From: Eunapius fragilis
Taxonomy: Eukaryota; Porifera; Demospongiae; Spongillida; Spongillidae
DNA length: 64,000 bases
Direction: 5' to 3'
NCBI GenBank assembly: GCA_963681505.1
Contig: OY811989.1
Location: 5,039,835-5,103,834, forward strand
Made by a program: the position numbers and the translations under genes. Below, in pieces: positions 1 through 10,496 of the stretch. Position 1 is the first letter of the stretch. Every line of letters begins with the position of its first letter. Under the pieces are notes generated by a model, which worked only from the letters and a program-made list of their open reading frames with translations, was not told where the DNA came from and ran no database searches.

Positions 1-694
1 ACAGGCAACCGCAGGAAAACAGCAGGAAAACAACAAAGTTATTGTGTGGATAACAGTGACTGCCTGTGTACAACAACACAGACATCTATATGGTATACCG
101 ATCACATTAGTGCTTGAAATACTGACCCCCCACAAATAGGTCTGCTGTTACAGGGAGGGTGCAGCAAGCAGGGGTTATGATTGCAAGCAATGCTGGATGT
201 ACTGAGCGTGACTACATAACAGTACACTGGTTCCCCCCTCCTTTGGATTAAACTTCAGTTACAAAAACGATTTTTCTGCACCGAGAAAAATAGAAATCGT
301 CCAATTGTATTGTACATGAACCCTTATTTGCGCAAGGTTTACCGGAGTTGTACCCAAAAGTTCATATGCGTGGATACGGGACGTTTGCACCATGGCAGCT
401 AATATGTTACGGAACATTTGCACCATGCCCACGGAAGCTTTACAACATTGCAGCAATCACTGCACGGCCGGAAAGAAACCTACTGGTCCGACTCCCTCAC
501 CGCAAACTAACTAGACCGCCGATACATGGTCTGGCGCTGTCGTTCTTATTCTACAACACGTCATGGGGGCCTTATCGCACTCAGAGATCAACAACAAAAT
601 CCCGTCAAGAAAAAAAAAAAAAAAAAAAAAAACGCTTATAGCTCCGAAAGCATGTGCCATGGCTGCTAAGGAGGTAGATTATTTGGTAAGTTAC
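1..694. other. No gene recognised; probable intron 1 of the minus-strand Gab-like gene
   Basis: No exon could be supported on either strand. The stretch lies immediately downstream (minus sense) of the donor of the Gab-like first exon at 695-760, so it is most likely that gene's first intron running off the window. The expected second PH-domain exon (W-x-x-R-F-F-V-L type) was looked for in all minus frames and not found. A run of about 20 A lies at 610-630. Confidence 0.4.
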
Positions 695-760
695 CTTCTT
701 GCTTTTGTCGGGAGGACTCTTGGTGAGATAACCCTCCTTCAGTATCTCTCCGCCTCCCAT
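695..760 (-). CDS. First exon of a second Gab/DOS-like PH adaptor (partial)
   Basis: Read on the minus strand this gives an ATG followed by 21 codons, MGGGEILKEGYLTKSPPD then K-S-K-K, and then a GTAACT donor in phase 0. The GYLTKSPP core is the first beta strand of a Gab-family PH domain (human GAB1 starts with M-S-G-G-E and has GWLRKSPP). The plus-strand gene at 1217 has an equivalent first exon with the same core and the same intron phase, so the two are paralogues facing away from each other. The rest of this gene must lie left of the window or in the unrecognised first 694 bases. It could also be a relic exon from an inverted duplication: the reading frame and donor are intact, but no further exon is visible. 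Confidence 0.6.
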
Positions 761-981
761 CTGAAGAATACACGTACTGTACGGCGAAGCTGTTGTTTTG
801 AGATGACAATCTGATGACAATCGGGGGCGAAAAATTATGGATGACGTATTATGACGGCATGGAGTCCGGTGCACGGATTGCTCGTTGAACGTTGAAGTTA
901 CAGAGGGCATACCTGATGCTATCGATCGGTGTCGAGGGGAAAGTATCGGCGATTAAAATGATGCTTCGGGAGGGAGGGCGG

Positions 982-994
982 AAAAAAAAAAAAA
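982..994 (-). terminator. Pol III terminator of tRNA-Ala
   Basis: A run of 13 A on the plus strand is a T-run on the minus strand, five bases beyond the 3' end of the tRNA gene. This is the standard RNA polymerase III stop signal. Confidence 0.85.
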
Positions 995-998
995 GAAT

Positions 999-1070
999 TG
1001 GAGGTATCGGGGATTGAACCCGAGGCCTCGTACATGCAAAGCACGCGCTCTACCACTGAGCTATACCCCC
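999..1070 (-). tRNA. trnA-UGC: tRNA-Ala (anticodon TGC)
   Basis: The minus strand folds as a 72-nt cloverleaf. The acceptor stem GGGGGTA pairs with TACCTCC and contains the G3:U70 wobble that marks alanine tRNAs. The D arm holds the A-box (TAGCTCAGTGGTAGAG), the anticodon loop is CTTTGCATG with anticodon TGC, and the T arm GGTTCAATCC is the B-box. The discriminator base A is encoded and there is no intron. It sits in the gap between two divergent Gab-like first exons and is followed by a T-run. It looks functional. Confidence 0.96.
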
Positions 1071-1216
1071 ATTGCTTCTAAACATATGTTGTTTTTGTTT
1101 TCTCATTCTCCAAACCAAACAACTGGGCATACCCCTCAGTTTTGACACTTCGCGCATGCGTACTATCGGCTGCGATTAATAACTACTGTTATTAAACTAA
1201 ATAATGCATGTAGAGA

Positions 1217-1374
1217 ATGAGTAAGAGGAGGATTGTCAGGGAAGGATATTTGACTAAATCGCCGCCTCCAGACAAATTAATGGCGGTAAGTACCAAATCT
1301 ATTGCAAAGCCCGTTGTCGTCCCTTCCTCCATTCCCAAGACCTCTCATTCCCCAATACGATAAGCTGGAAAGCG

Positions 1375-1438
<64 letters not shown>

Positions 1439-2536
1439 GTGCGTGTGTATGCGCGCGTTCCATCCCTGCTTATAGCATACCGTCACCTTAAACCTACCGG
1501 AGAAAGAATTCGTAGAGCCCACCGTTTCACCTCCCGCTATCTCCTCCCACATCCCACTTCTCATCCACACCTACATTCTTCCCCCACTCCCTACCACCCC
1601 TGTTCATTGCACATATACCTATACTCCCAGTTCTGTTCCCTCCTCCCTTCCCTTCCCTCCCCTTCCCTCACCTCCCATCGCTTCCCTTCTCTCCCTGTCT
1701 CTTGCCTCCTGTCTCCCCCATCCTTTCCCTTCTCTCCCCTCCCCGTAAGTGTTAGCACAGTGCCCACTGCTGGGCATAAGTTTGCATGTATGATTATTCT
1801 GGCGCACATGTACACACATAGGGTCTGCATGTACACACACAGGGTCTGTTCTGTCGTCCCATTGTATGCAAACATGAAATGTATCAAAATGTGCCCATTT
1901 GATTATTTAACAACTCACATGACACAATGGAAAGGGAAGGTTGGCAGCGAGAGGTAAAGGTTTCTGAGGATAGTCTTATGCCTTCAACTACCGTTGGTCC
2001 TCCCTCCTCTCATTCACCTCCTCCTCACCACAGAAATGGCACGAGCGGTTCTTCGTGCTGTGGTCTTCGCAGGTGATGGAATACTACACCACAAAGGACA
2101 AACGAGCTCAGGACTACTGCAAGTCCATTGACCTCGGCTACTGCGATAACATCCATGCCCCCTTCCGCATTGGAAACAGGGACTTTGTTATCAAGGTCAG
2201 GCTGAGCCGTCCTAAAGATAGGAACTACTTGTTTGACTGCGGCAATGAGTCCAACATGAAGGCGTGGCTTGAAGCACTGAATTCAGTTTGCAATCATGTA
2301 ACTGCATCTGAAGGTAAGGTGAAGGAAGAGAGGGTGAGGAGAGTGACGTTGGGAAGAAGGGTTAGGTGGGGGAGGAGGGTGATGTTGGGAAGGTGGGAGG
2401 AGTGACATTGGGAAGGTAGGTGACGTTAGGAAGGTTAGGGTTAGGTGGGAGAGTGGAGGTTAATATGACAGTGGGTGTTGATGTTTGTAGTAAACCAGAT
2501 TCTGTGTACACATTCCATGTCTGCTACACATGCACA

Positions 2537-2586
<50 letters not shown>

Positions 2587-3451
2587 AGGTCAACCCCACC
2601 CTCTTGACCGAGCTCTACCCGAGGTCCCCACAACCCCAGAGGTACCCTCCTCTGATGAGGAGGATGCGACGCTTTATGATGAATGTCTGGGTGAGGGTAT
2701 GTGTGGGTGAGGGTATGTGTGGGTGAGGGTATGTGTGGGTGAGGGTATGTGTGGGTGGGGTATGTGTGGGTAAGGGTATGTCTGGGTGAGGGTATGTGTG
2801 GGTGAGGGTATGTGTGAGTATGGGTGAGGTATGTGGGTGAGGGTATGTGTGGGTAAGAGTGTGTGGGTGAGGTGGAAGGTGGGTGAGGATAAAGGAGCAG
2901 AGGACCTTACTTATGGGGGTTGTTGTGTACCATCACTGTAGGTGGAGTGATATTGGCAAAACGTCACTCTTGTAATTTCATTTACAACATTTTCTTTTCT
3001 CCTCAAACTGCAAGGTGTAAAGATGTTTCTGTTCACTAAAACAGTGGCTAAACATGCTTGTTTCTGGGCTGTATGGACCTGTCCCCAGTCCAACTTCTGG
3101 AATGGGGGCATAACCTGTCCCCAGTCCAGCTCCTGGAATGGGGGCATGACCTGTCCCTAGTCCAGCTTCTGGAATGGGGACATAACCTGTCCCCAGTCCA
3201 ACTTCTGGAATGGGAACATGTTACGATAGTATGGGAGATCACCATCACACACAATGTGCATGTAACCATGGGAGATCACCATCACACACTAACCACTCCA
3301 GGTGTGCAGCAGAATGACAAGATGCACATAGCTGGGTCATACCTTCCCCGACAGCACCAAGGTGGGTCTTCTGACGAGGATGAAACTACGGAGAATTATG
3401 AAGAGTTGGATGGTTAGTTATTGGTAGTTAACTGGTTAGTTGCATTTCATG

Positions 3452-3515
<64 letters not shown>

Positions 3516-4573
3516 ACACACAGATATGCAGGCTCCAGTTATCCCCACACAGAGACCTCCTCTTAAACTTCCCAGCAAAGTCCTACCTCCCTCTAACAGC
3601 GCGCCTCTAGACTCAAGGAAGCGTCCTCCAATGCCCCCACCAAAACCACAGGCAGCATCTTGTGATGATGAGACATGCCAACAAGAGAACTATGAAGAGT
3701 TGGATGGTTAGATGGGGGTGGCTGGGTTAGATGAGGTTGGCTGGGTTAGATGGGGGTGGCTGGGTTAGATAGGGGTGGCTGGGTTAGATGGGGGTGGCTG
3801 GGTTAGATGGGGGTGGCTGGGTTAGATGGGGGGTGGCTGGGTTAGATAGGGGTGGCTGGGTTAGATGGGGGTGGCTGGGTTAGTTGAGGGGTGGCTGGGT
3901 TAGTTGAGGGGTGGCTGGGTTAGATGGTGGTGGCTGGGTTAGATGGGGGTGGCTGGGTTAGATTAGATGGGGGTGGCTGGGTTAGATGAGGGTGGGAGGA
4001 GGAGAGTGAAGGATGAGGAGGGAGGGGAGGAGACAGTAATATGTTTTGACCCCCCCCCCTCCCCCTCCCCCACACACACTTGACAATTTTACTCTTCCGT
4101 TTGAGGTAATAAAACATGCACTTGTGAGGTAACTGAATTACTTGTTATGGATGATGTGTAGCCTTCTTCGTAACTCAAATAATTTACTTATTGGCATGAT
4201 GCAAGTAACAAGTAGTGACCAAACAGCTCCATCCATCTTATGAATGGAGAGGCCAAAACTATGACTACCACTTCTTTTAAAAGTTAGTTAGTATATTTTT
4301 GACTAATGTTTTGTGTATCAACACCCTCACATATTTGGTTGTGTTTTGCTAAAGGCTTAAATACCCAGCCACCCCCATCTAACCCAGCCACCCCCATCTA
4401 ACCCAGCCACCCCCCATCTAACCCAGCCACCCCCCCCCCCCCCCCCCGTCTAACCCAGCCACCCCCATCTAACCCAGCCACCCCTTCCTGCTGTCCCCAG
4501 TCCAACTTACCTCTGTCCCAGTCAAGTTCACACCTTTGTATTCTACCATGTTTACAATTATGCACAACACACG

Positions 4574-4608
<35 letters not shown>

Positions 4609-4871
4609 ACACACAGATATGCAGGCTCCAGTTATGCCCACACAGAGACCTCCTCTTAAACTTCCCACCAAAGTCCTACCTCCCTCTAACAGTGCGCCTC
4701 TAGACTCAAGGAAGCGTCCTCCAATGCCCCCACCAAAACCACAGGCAGCATCTTGTGATGATGAGACATGTCAACAAGAGAACTATGAAGAGTTGGATGG
4801 TTAGATGGGGGTGGCTGGGTTAGATGGGGGTGGCTGGGTTAGATAGGTTCAGTAGTCAATGTAATATTTGT

Positions 4872-4910
<39 letters not shown>

Positions 4911-6685
4911 TATGCAGGCTCCAGTTATCCCCACACAGAGACCTCCTCTTAAACTTCCCACCAAAGTCCTACCTCACTCTAACAGCAATGGAAGCATACT
5001 CCAGCCAGGGCCAGAGACAAAAAAATGGCAACCCTCACTTATGCCTAAACCACAGTCTGCACCTACTGAGGAGTCAGACCAACAGGAAAACTATACAGAG
5101 ATGAACAGTTAGTAACTTACTCATCCCATAGTTAATAACTATTCCATACCATCACTAGTTAATAACTTATCCTTCCCATAGTCCATCACTAGTTAATAAC
5201 TTATCCTTCCCATAGTCCATCACTAGTTAATAACTTACTTACCTAGATGGATATGTACCCACCCTTACATTATGTATGTATCACCACATCCATACACGTT
5301 CAGTAAATGTGCAACAATCAGAAATGGTCTCTTTCCACCATGTCATACAGTTATTGATACAAGGAAGCGGCCACCAGTGCCCCGACCCAAACAACCACAG
5401 AATGTTTCTGAACATGAGCCAAATGGTAAGATATCTTATTCTTGTCCACTTGCCCCACACACATCTACACATCACTCACCCATACACATTAGAACCTCTT
5501 AACATGACCATGAAGAAGCCTCTGTCAAATCCTGTACTGATGCAGGCACTGGATGCAGTCATCAGTGCCAAGGGCAGTGATAAGAAGACACCAGGCAGGC
5601 CTAACCATCCCTTGGTGCTACCTCCCTCCATTGGCAGCCCCCCCGCCCACAGAGAAGAGGGGGAACTCATACAAGACGAGACGTACGAGCCCCTGGAAAT
5701 GCCCGCTCCTCCCATCCCCAGCAGGAATGTGGCCCCTCCCTCCAGGGACGGACAAGGTTCAAGGCCCTCCCCCTATGAAGATCAAATCATCCAAAAAACC
5801 TATGATGACACAATGGTTCCTCAAGCCTATGAAGAACCAGCGTCACTGTACCCTAATGTGGAGCATGTGACTAATAAAAGGCTTACTGCCGGTCCCTTAA
5901 ACACACAGCGGCAAGTGGATTCTGGTGGCGGGTCAACGGAGAGTGGGCAGACTAAGGTGAAACGAACGTCCCGTGATGATGATACTGAAGCCACTGGTTT
6001 TCAAGAGAGGGTCAGGGGAAAACCTACCCATCCTCAGTCCTCAATCTCTACCCACCAATCCAGAGAAGAGCTCGAGGATGGTGCACCTCCAGATGTGCCA
6101 AAGAGGGTGGAGTCCATCAGCCAGTCAGGGGATGGACCACTCCCACCTCCTAGAACAACATCAATCCCTTTAGATGAGGACGAGTTGTCCAAGAAGGGAA
6201 ACCCCCCAGTCCCTCCAGCAAGAAATGCCTTGACCCCAGGGGCAGGAGATGACTTGCCCAAGCAAAATGGGTCATCATTAACTGTGAAAACCTTTCCAGG
6301 CCAACCACCTAGGAATCCAGCTCTTCACCCATTGGGCAAGTCATCTCCAGGGTTGTTAGAGAATGTACAGGGTGTGTCCAGGGCTAAGAGCCCACAAAGT
6401 GGTGTACCCTTCAAATCAAAGGTGATTCACCACCATTCTGATTTAAACTTGGTACCACCTGAATATGCAAATACCCATCCAATCTCATCCCCTGAGACTC
6501 CTCCCACTGTTGATACACCTGGTAAACAAAAGCTTGCTGTTCGGCCACAGATAATGCCCAGGCCCTCCACCCCTGTATCATCCACATCATCACCAAGACA
6601 ACCTGAGTTGCCCGTGGCAACTCCCACGAAGCCTCGTCCCCAGCCTGTACCAAAGCCTAGGGTCAAGTTGCCACCAGCTGAATGA
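1217..6685 (+). CDS. Gab/DOS-like PH-domain docking adaptor, nine exons
   Basis: Exons: 1217-1285, 2034-2313, 2589-2690, 3302-3412, 3524-3706, 4617-4799, 4910-5107, 5351-5425, 5493-6685; about 797 aa; all phases agree. Exons 1-2 encode an N-terminal PH domain (GYLTKSPP, KWHERFFVLW, closing with MKAWLEALNSVC). The rest is predicted disordered: repeated tyrosines in acidic context (LYDECL, ENYEELDG, TYEPLEMP, KTYDDT, AYEEP), which suit SH2 ligands, and proline motifs of SH3-ligand type (RKRPPMPPPKP, RKRPPVPRPK). This is the plan of Gab/DOS scaffolds that link receptor tyrosine kinases to SHP2/PI3K/Grb2 at the membrane; the partners are inferred. Exons 5, 6 and 7 are tandem duplicates, and exons 3-8 are all phase 1-1, so any can be skipped in frame. 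No SH2 domain follows, which argues against SH3BP2. Confidence 0.85.
1378..1434 (+). repeat. (GT)n microsatellite
   Basis: Almost pure GT dinucleotides in intron 1 of the Gab-like gene. The rest of this 748-bp intron is pyrimidine-rich with no exon seen. Confidence 0.95.
2691..2885 (+). repeat. 16-bp minisatellite starting at the donor of Gab-like exon 3
   Basis: About eleven copies of a unit close to GTGAGGGTATGTGTGG. The first copy is the true splice donor (TCTGG followed by GTGAGGGTATG), and one internal copy still carries TCTGG. Each unit therefore looks like a splice donor. Confidence 0.9.
3065..3222 (+). repeat. 33-bp tandem repeat, four copies
   Basis: Units read roughly ACCTGTCCCCAGTCCA then CTTCTGGAATGGGGGCATA, in intron 3 of the Gab-like gene. 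Part of the unit (CTGTCCCCAGTCCAACTT) recurs at about 4492. Confidence 0.85.
3464..3523 (+). repeat. (CA)n abutting the acceptor of exon 5
   Basis: CA dinucleotides run directly into the acceptor CACAG in place of a normal polypyrimidine tract. The same arrangement precedes exon 3 (about 2544-2588), exon 6 (about 4572-4616) and exon 7 (about 4872-4909). CA repeats in this position are known hnRNP L targets in animals; an effect here is inferred. Confidence 0.9.
3707..3990 (+). repeat. 19-bp minisatellite after the donor of Gab-like exon 5
   Basis: About fourteen copies of a unit near GTTAGATGGGGGTGGCTGG. The first copy is the true donor (GGATG then GTTAGATGG). A short run of the same unit follows exon 6 (4800-4845), as expected if exon plus intron were duplicated together. 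Confidence 0.92.
4362..4490 (-). repeat. Inverted copy of the 19-bp minisatellite
   Basis: Units of AACCCAGCCACCCCCATCT are the reverse complement of the array at 3707-3990, in the same intron (between exons 5 and 6), with a C-run at about 4430-4447. The two arrays could pair in the pre-mRNA. Confidence 0.9.
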
Positions 6686-7485
6686 GATATGACCCGCCCC
6701 CCATTTCATATCAGAATGTTATCGTATTTGTGTTTGCATGTTCTAAGTTGATATCATGTCTCCATGGCCATTTGTGGGGCTTTAAAGTCTTGCACACTCT
6801 TCTGGTTGGTGGAAGGTTAATTATGACAACGGTATGGAGTTACTAGCAATAGTAGCTCTTTACCTCAAAAGTGCGCAAGATGTGTTGATACACGGCGTGT
6901 AGGTCTGCTAGCGCTTTTCTGAGTACTTCGGTTGCCGGGGGACCTAGAAAAACGCCAGCAGAGATGTAGTAGCAGCCTCATGAACGACGCACGCGACGTG
7001 CAAGAAAACCTCTTGTCTGTATTCTCAGGTTGATCTTACTCTCTGACGGGTGAGGAACACTGTAGCCACAGAAGACAACGTCCGGACTGTGTGTGTGTGG
7101 GGGGGGGGGGGGGGGGGCGAGATGTAAGAAATAAGATACCGTAAGCTGTCAACGTGAAGCTAAGCTGACGGCTTATTATCCGCGTGGGTTAGTAAATACA
7201 TGCGCATATTGACAAAAACAGCACGCACTCACTTTTTCATCAGTATGTATCGCAGGGCATTCCCAAGCGTATGGTCCTCGTTGTTGAGAACAAATGTCAT
7301 ACACGTGTTGTCGCCTGAGTCGTCGAGCGGCAACTAGAATGCAAAGCATATTCCACACCTTGTCCGTTTCATCGCAGCATCACTTACAATTTCTAGCCTG
7401 CCTAACACTTCGTCTGTCATGTGTAACCTGGTAAATGACAATTGATGCTTCTTAAAGGGTTAAAAGTTACATTTAGGCGATAGTT
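6686..7485. other. 3' region of the Gab-like gene and 5' region of the VAMP7-like gene
   Basis: No coding sequence recognised. It must hold the 3' end of the Gab-like transcript and the promoter of the downstream gene. A GTGTGTG tract followed by a run of about 19 G lies at 7090-7117. Confidence 0.6.
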
Positions 7486-8969
7486 ATGAGTACCGGCATA
7501 TTTACAGCGGAGAGGGGGTTAGGAATAATCTATAGTGTCGTAGCCCATAAGACCAGCCCATTGGTATGCCACGCCATTCGCCACGGAAACTTCACTGAGG
7601 TGTGCCAGCAAGTTCTTGAGGCTATTGTTTTGGAGACCAACAGCAAATTGACCTACGCAGTAGAAGAGTAAGTGGAGCATCCGTATGGTAAGGCCACAAT
7701 GAACAATAGGAGTAGACAGAATGAGCGGTGTGGTGCTTATCTCTGACCCTGTGTGCATAGCAGGTGCATAGGTGCTGTAGTATTGCCATTAAAAGTTTAC
7801 ATGTGCTTCTCTTTTCGTTGAAGTTACTTGTTCCATTACATCTGTCAAGATGAATTTGTCTACGTGTGCATATCGGACGATGTAAGTAGCGGTGCAGGGG
7901 TGTATGTGTGCGGCGTACGCATGAGGTGTTTTTTATTCAGGATTTCGAGCGGTCAAAGGCCTTCCATTTTCTCGAACAATTGAAGCAGAAGTAAGTCGCG
8001 TTGGTCCATTCATAACATCTGCACGATGTTTGATTTTAGGTTTTCAAGCAAGTTTATTAAAAATGGACATTTGTCAATACCAAACTCCTTACAAGAATCA
8101 GCATTCAGAGACTTTTCCAGAGAAATGGCTGAAGATATGGTGAGAGAAGACGAGGCAATGGAGGGGATTGGGTGGAAGGGAGGAGGAGAGGGATGGTGAA
8201 GTTATTAGGTCATCATATTGTCAGAGGTTCTATTCTGAGACATCAGCCCACCTTGTGGGTATGGCAGGGACAGAAGTGGACCTGAACAAGATCTCTGTTC
8301 GGGAGTTAGGTGTGTAGAATTGGTGCTGCCATTAGCTAATGATGCTATTTTATGTTATGATATACACAGAGTTGACTGAGAGATCCCCCATGGAGCAGTT
8401 GGCCATAGAGGAGGACTCAGTGGAGGATGACAGCATCTCTGTGTTGAGCATTGAGGTAAGGATGTTAGAGGTGGGCATTGAGGTAAAGGGGTTAAAGATG
8501 GTTATTGAGGTAAAGGGTTAAAAATGGGTATTGAGTAAAAGAGTTAAAGATGGGTACTGAGGTAAAAGGGTTAAAGATGGGTACTGAGGTAAAAGGGTTA
8601 AAGATGGGTACGTAGAGAGGGGTTAATGATGAGGTTAGCAACAACTCGCTATAGCTGTTTTGATATCATATGTACTTTTTTTTGTAGCGTTTGATAGCAC
8701 ACCACAGAACCAGTTGTTGCAGCTGCACTCACTGTAGTCAGACCAAACGGCTAACCATAGCTTTACTTATCATCCTTATGGTTGCAGTAAGTCTGAGGAT
8801 GAAGCAAGGGGGGGGGGGGGGAGGGGGATTGAGGAAGGGGTGAGGGAGATATAGGAAGGTGGGGGAGGTGGAGGAATGAGGGAGTAAATCAAATAAGCCT
8901 TGCAAACTGTTCTTATTCCAGATAATCATCGCCATTATCGTTGTGCCTGTCCTTACAAAAAACGATTGA
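7486..8969 (+). CDS. VAMP7-like longin R-SNARE
   Basis: Exons: 7486-7667, 7824-7881, 7941-7990, 8040-8139, 8240-8309, 8370-8455, 8688-8786, 8922-8969; 230 aa (human VAMP7 220 aa); phases agree. The N-terminal 110 residues are a longin domain (IIYSVVAHKTSPLV, LTYAVEDYLFHYICQD, VYVCISDDDFERSKAFHFL), matching VAMP7 closely. A SNARE-like stretch follows (TEVDLNKISVRELELTERS), where the R in LTERS aligns with the zero-layer arginine. A cysteine-rich juxtamembrane segment (SCCSCTHC) leads to a C-terminal membrane anchor (LTIALLIILMVAIIIAIIVV). Expected role: membrane fusion in late endosome/lysosome or exocytic traffic. The acceptor chosen for exon 5 is the only one found that keeps frame. A proline two residues after the zero-layer arginine is odd for a SNARE helix. 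Confidence 0.88.
8456..8620 (+). repeat. 27-bp minisatellite starting at the donor of VAMP7-like exon 6
   Basis: About six copies of a unit near GGTATTGAGGTAAAGGGTTAAAGATG. The first copy is the true exon end and donor (GCATTGAG then GTAAGG), so both exon bases and donor are repeated. Confidence 0.9.
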
Positions 8970-9189
8970 TAAACATGCAGATGTGCGTGTCCTCTACATA
9001 CCATTCATTCACCCTCCAACCCAACGGTCCCCCCACAATTCAAGACACCTTGTTTGTATAATCTGTTTTCTGTATGTTGCGTCAGATTCATGTGGTGAAC
9101 ATACATTCAATATATTATTATTATATATTTTAAATACATATGCAGAAATGCCTGGGTTGCTATGGTTACACAGGGACTGGCCTGGGTTG

Positions 9190-10452
9190 CTACAGGTTAG
9201 CCCATGAGGCCATGTTCCTTTTCCACGCCTCCCTGGCTGCTTGGATCAGACACGGCTTTGCAATTGAGAGGATGTCAAGGGTGGGATCAAGCGAACGTCC
9301 GAGTCCTTCCACAACCATCACCGCCACCATCACAGATGTGTAGACAGGTTCAATACGAATCTATTGGTGGGGGGAGGAGTAAATTTGCATCTTGCAACAC
9401 CAATAGTTAAATCACACAGGTTTATTGAAAGTAGGCCAACACAGGTAGACTTGCTGCCGATTTATCATCCACAACTCAAATGAATACAGGTAAAAGCTCT
9501 GTTTACCGAGTTTATAAGCATTTGTGCTGCATGTGATAAATTGGAAGGATGTTGACCCACCATTTGCAGGCCTTAACAGTTTGCTTATAGCTGTATAGGT
9601 GAGACCCATTCAAGGTACCTTGTATTGTATCATAAGGTCAAACACTTTTCCGAAGAGTAAGCCAATCTGTGTCTGTAGTTAGGAGAAAACTCATCTGCAC
9701 ATACACATACACATACACCACACACACCACATAAACCATACACATACACAGCACATCACACACACCTGGTGAAGGTTAAGGTTGTGCAGTGATCTGTCAA
9801 GCAATTCAGCCATGTCCCTCCTGTAAGCATCCATGTCAGGACAATTGGACTTCAAAGCAAACATGTCTGCCAGCTTATCACCCTGGAGATGATTGAGTGT
9901 GGGTGTTGAGGTGTGTGCAGCTGTGTATTAACCCCTTGCTATGCATGCTAGTTAACCCCTTGCTATGCATGCAAGTTAGCCCCTTGCTATGCATGCAAGT
10001 TAACCCCTTGCTATACATTGAAGTTAACCCCTTGTTATGCATGCAAGTTAACCCCTTGCTATACATTGAAGTTAACCCCTTGTTATGCATGCAAGTTAAC
10101 CCCTTGCTGTGCATGCAAGTTAAGTTTAGTTCAATGAAGCGCTCATAACAAAATATGAGTCACTTTAAGATGACACCTACCTGGTGATATGATCACCACA
10201 GTGACATACCTACATGGTGACGGTCACTATTTACCATCACTACGGCGATACACCTACCCGGTTATGGACTATGTGCAGGAAAGTCTGCTTGAAGTTATCT
10301 AGGTCTGCCTTTGTGAGGCTGTTGGTGATACCACAGTCAAGGAGTACCAGCTTTGGAGTGCCTCTGTCCCCCAACTCATTTTGGACCAAGATATTACCCG
10401 GGTGAAGATCCCCGTGAACAAAGTTGTGTATGAAGATCTGTAGTGTGTGTGT

Positions 10453-10496
<44 letters not shown>

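Noticed and set aside
1379-1957. Poly-CV and poly-TH frames in GT/CA microsatellites here and elsewhere (2475, 12768, 23356, 49168, 52117, 55219, 63044)
   Set aside because: Dinucleotide repeats always give such frames, and they sit in introns of supported genes.
2055-2405. Splice-independent reading of the PH exon to a stop at 2405
   Set aside because: The frame beyond 2313 is intron; the donor GTAAGG and the phase match to exon 3 are clear.
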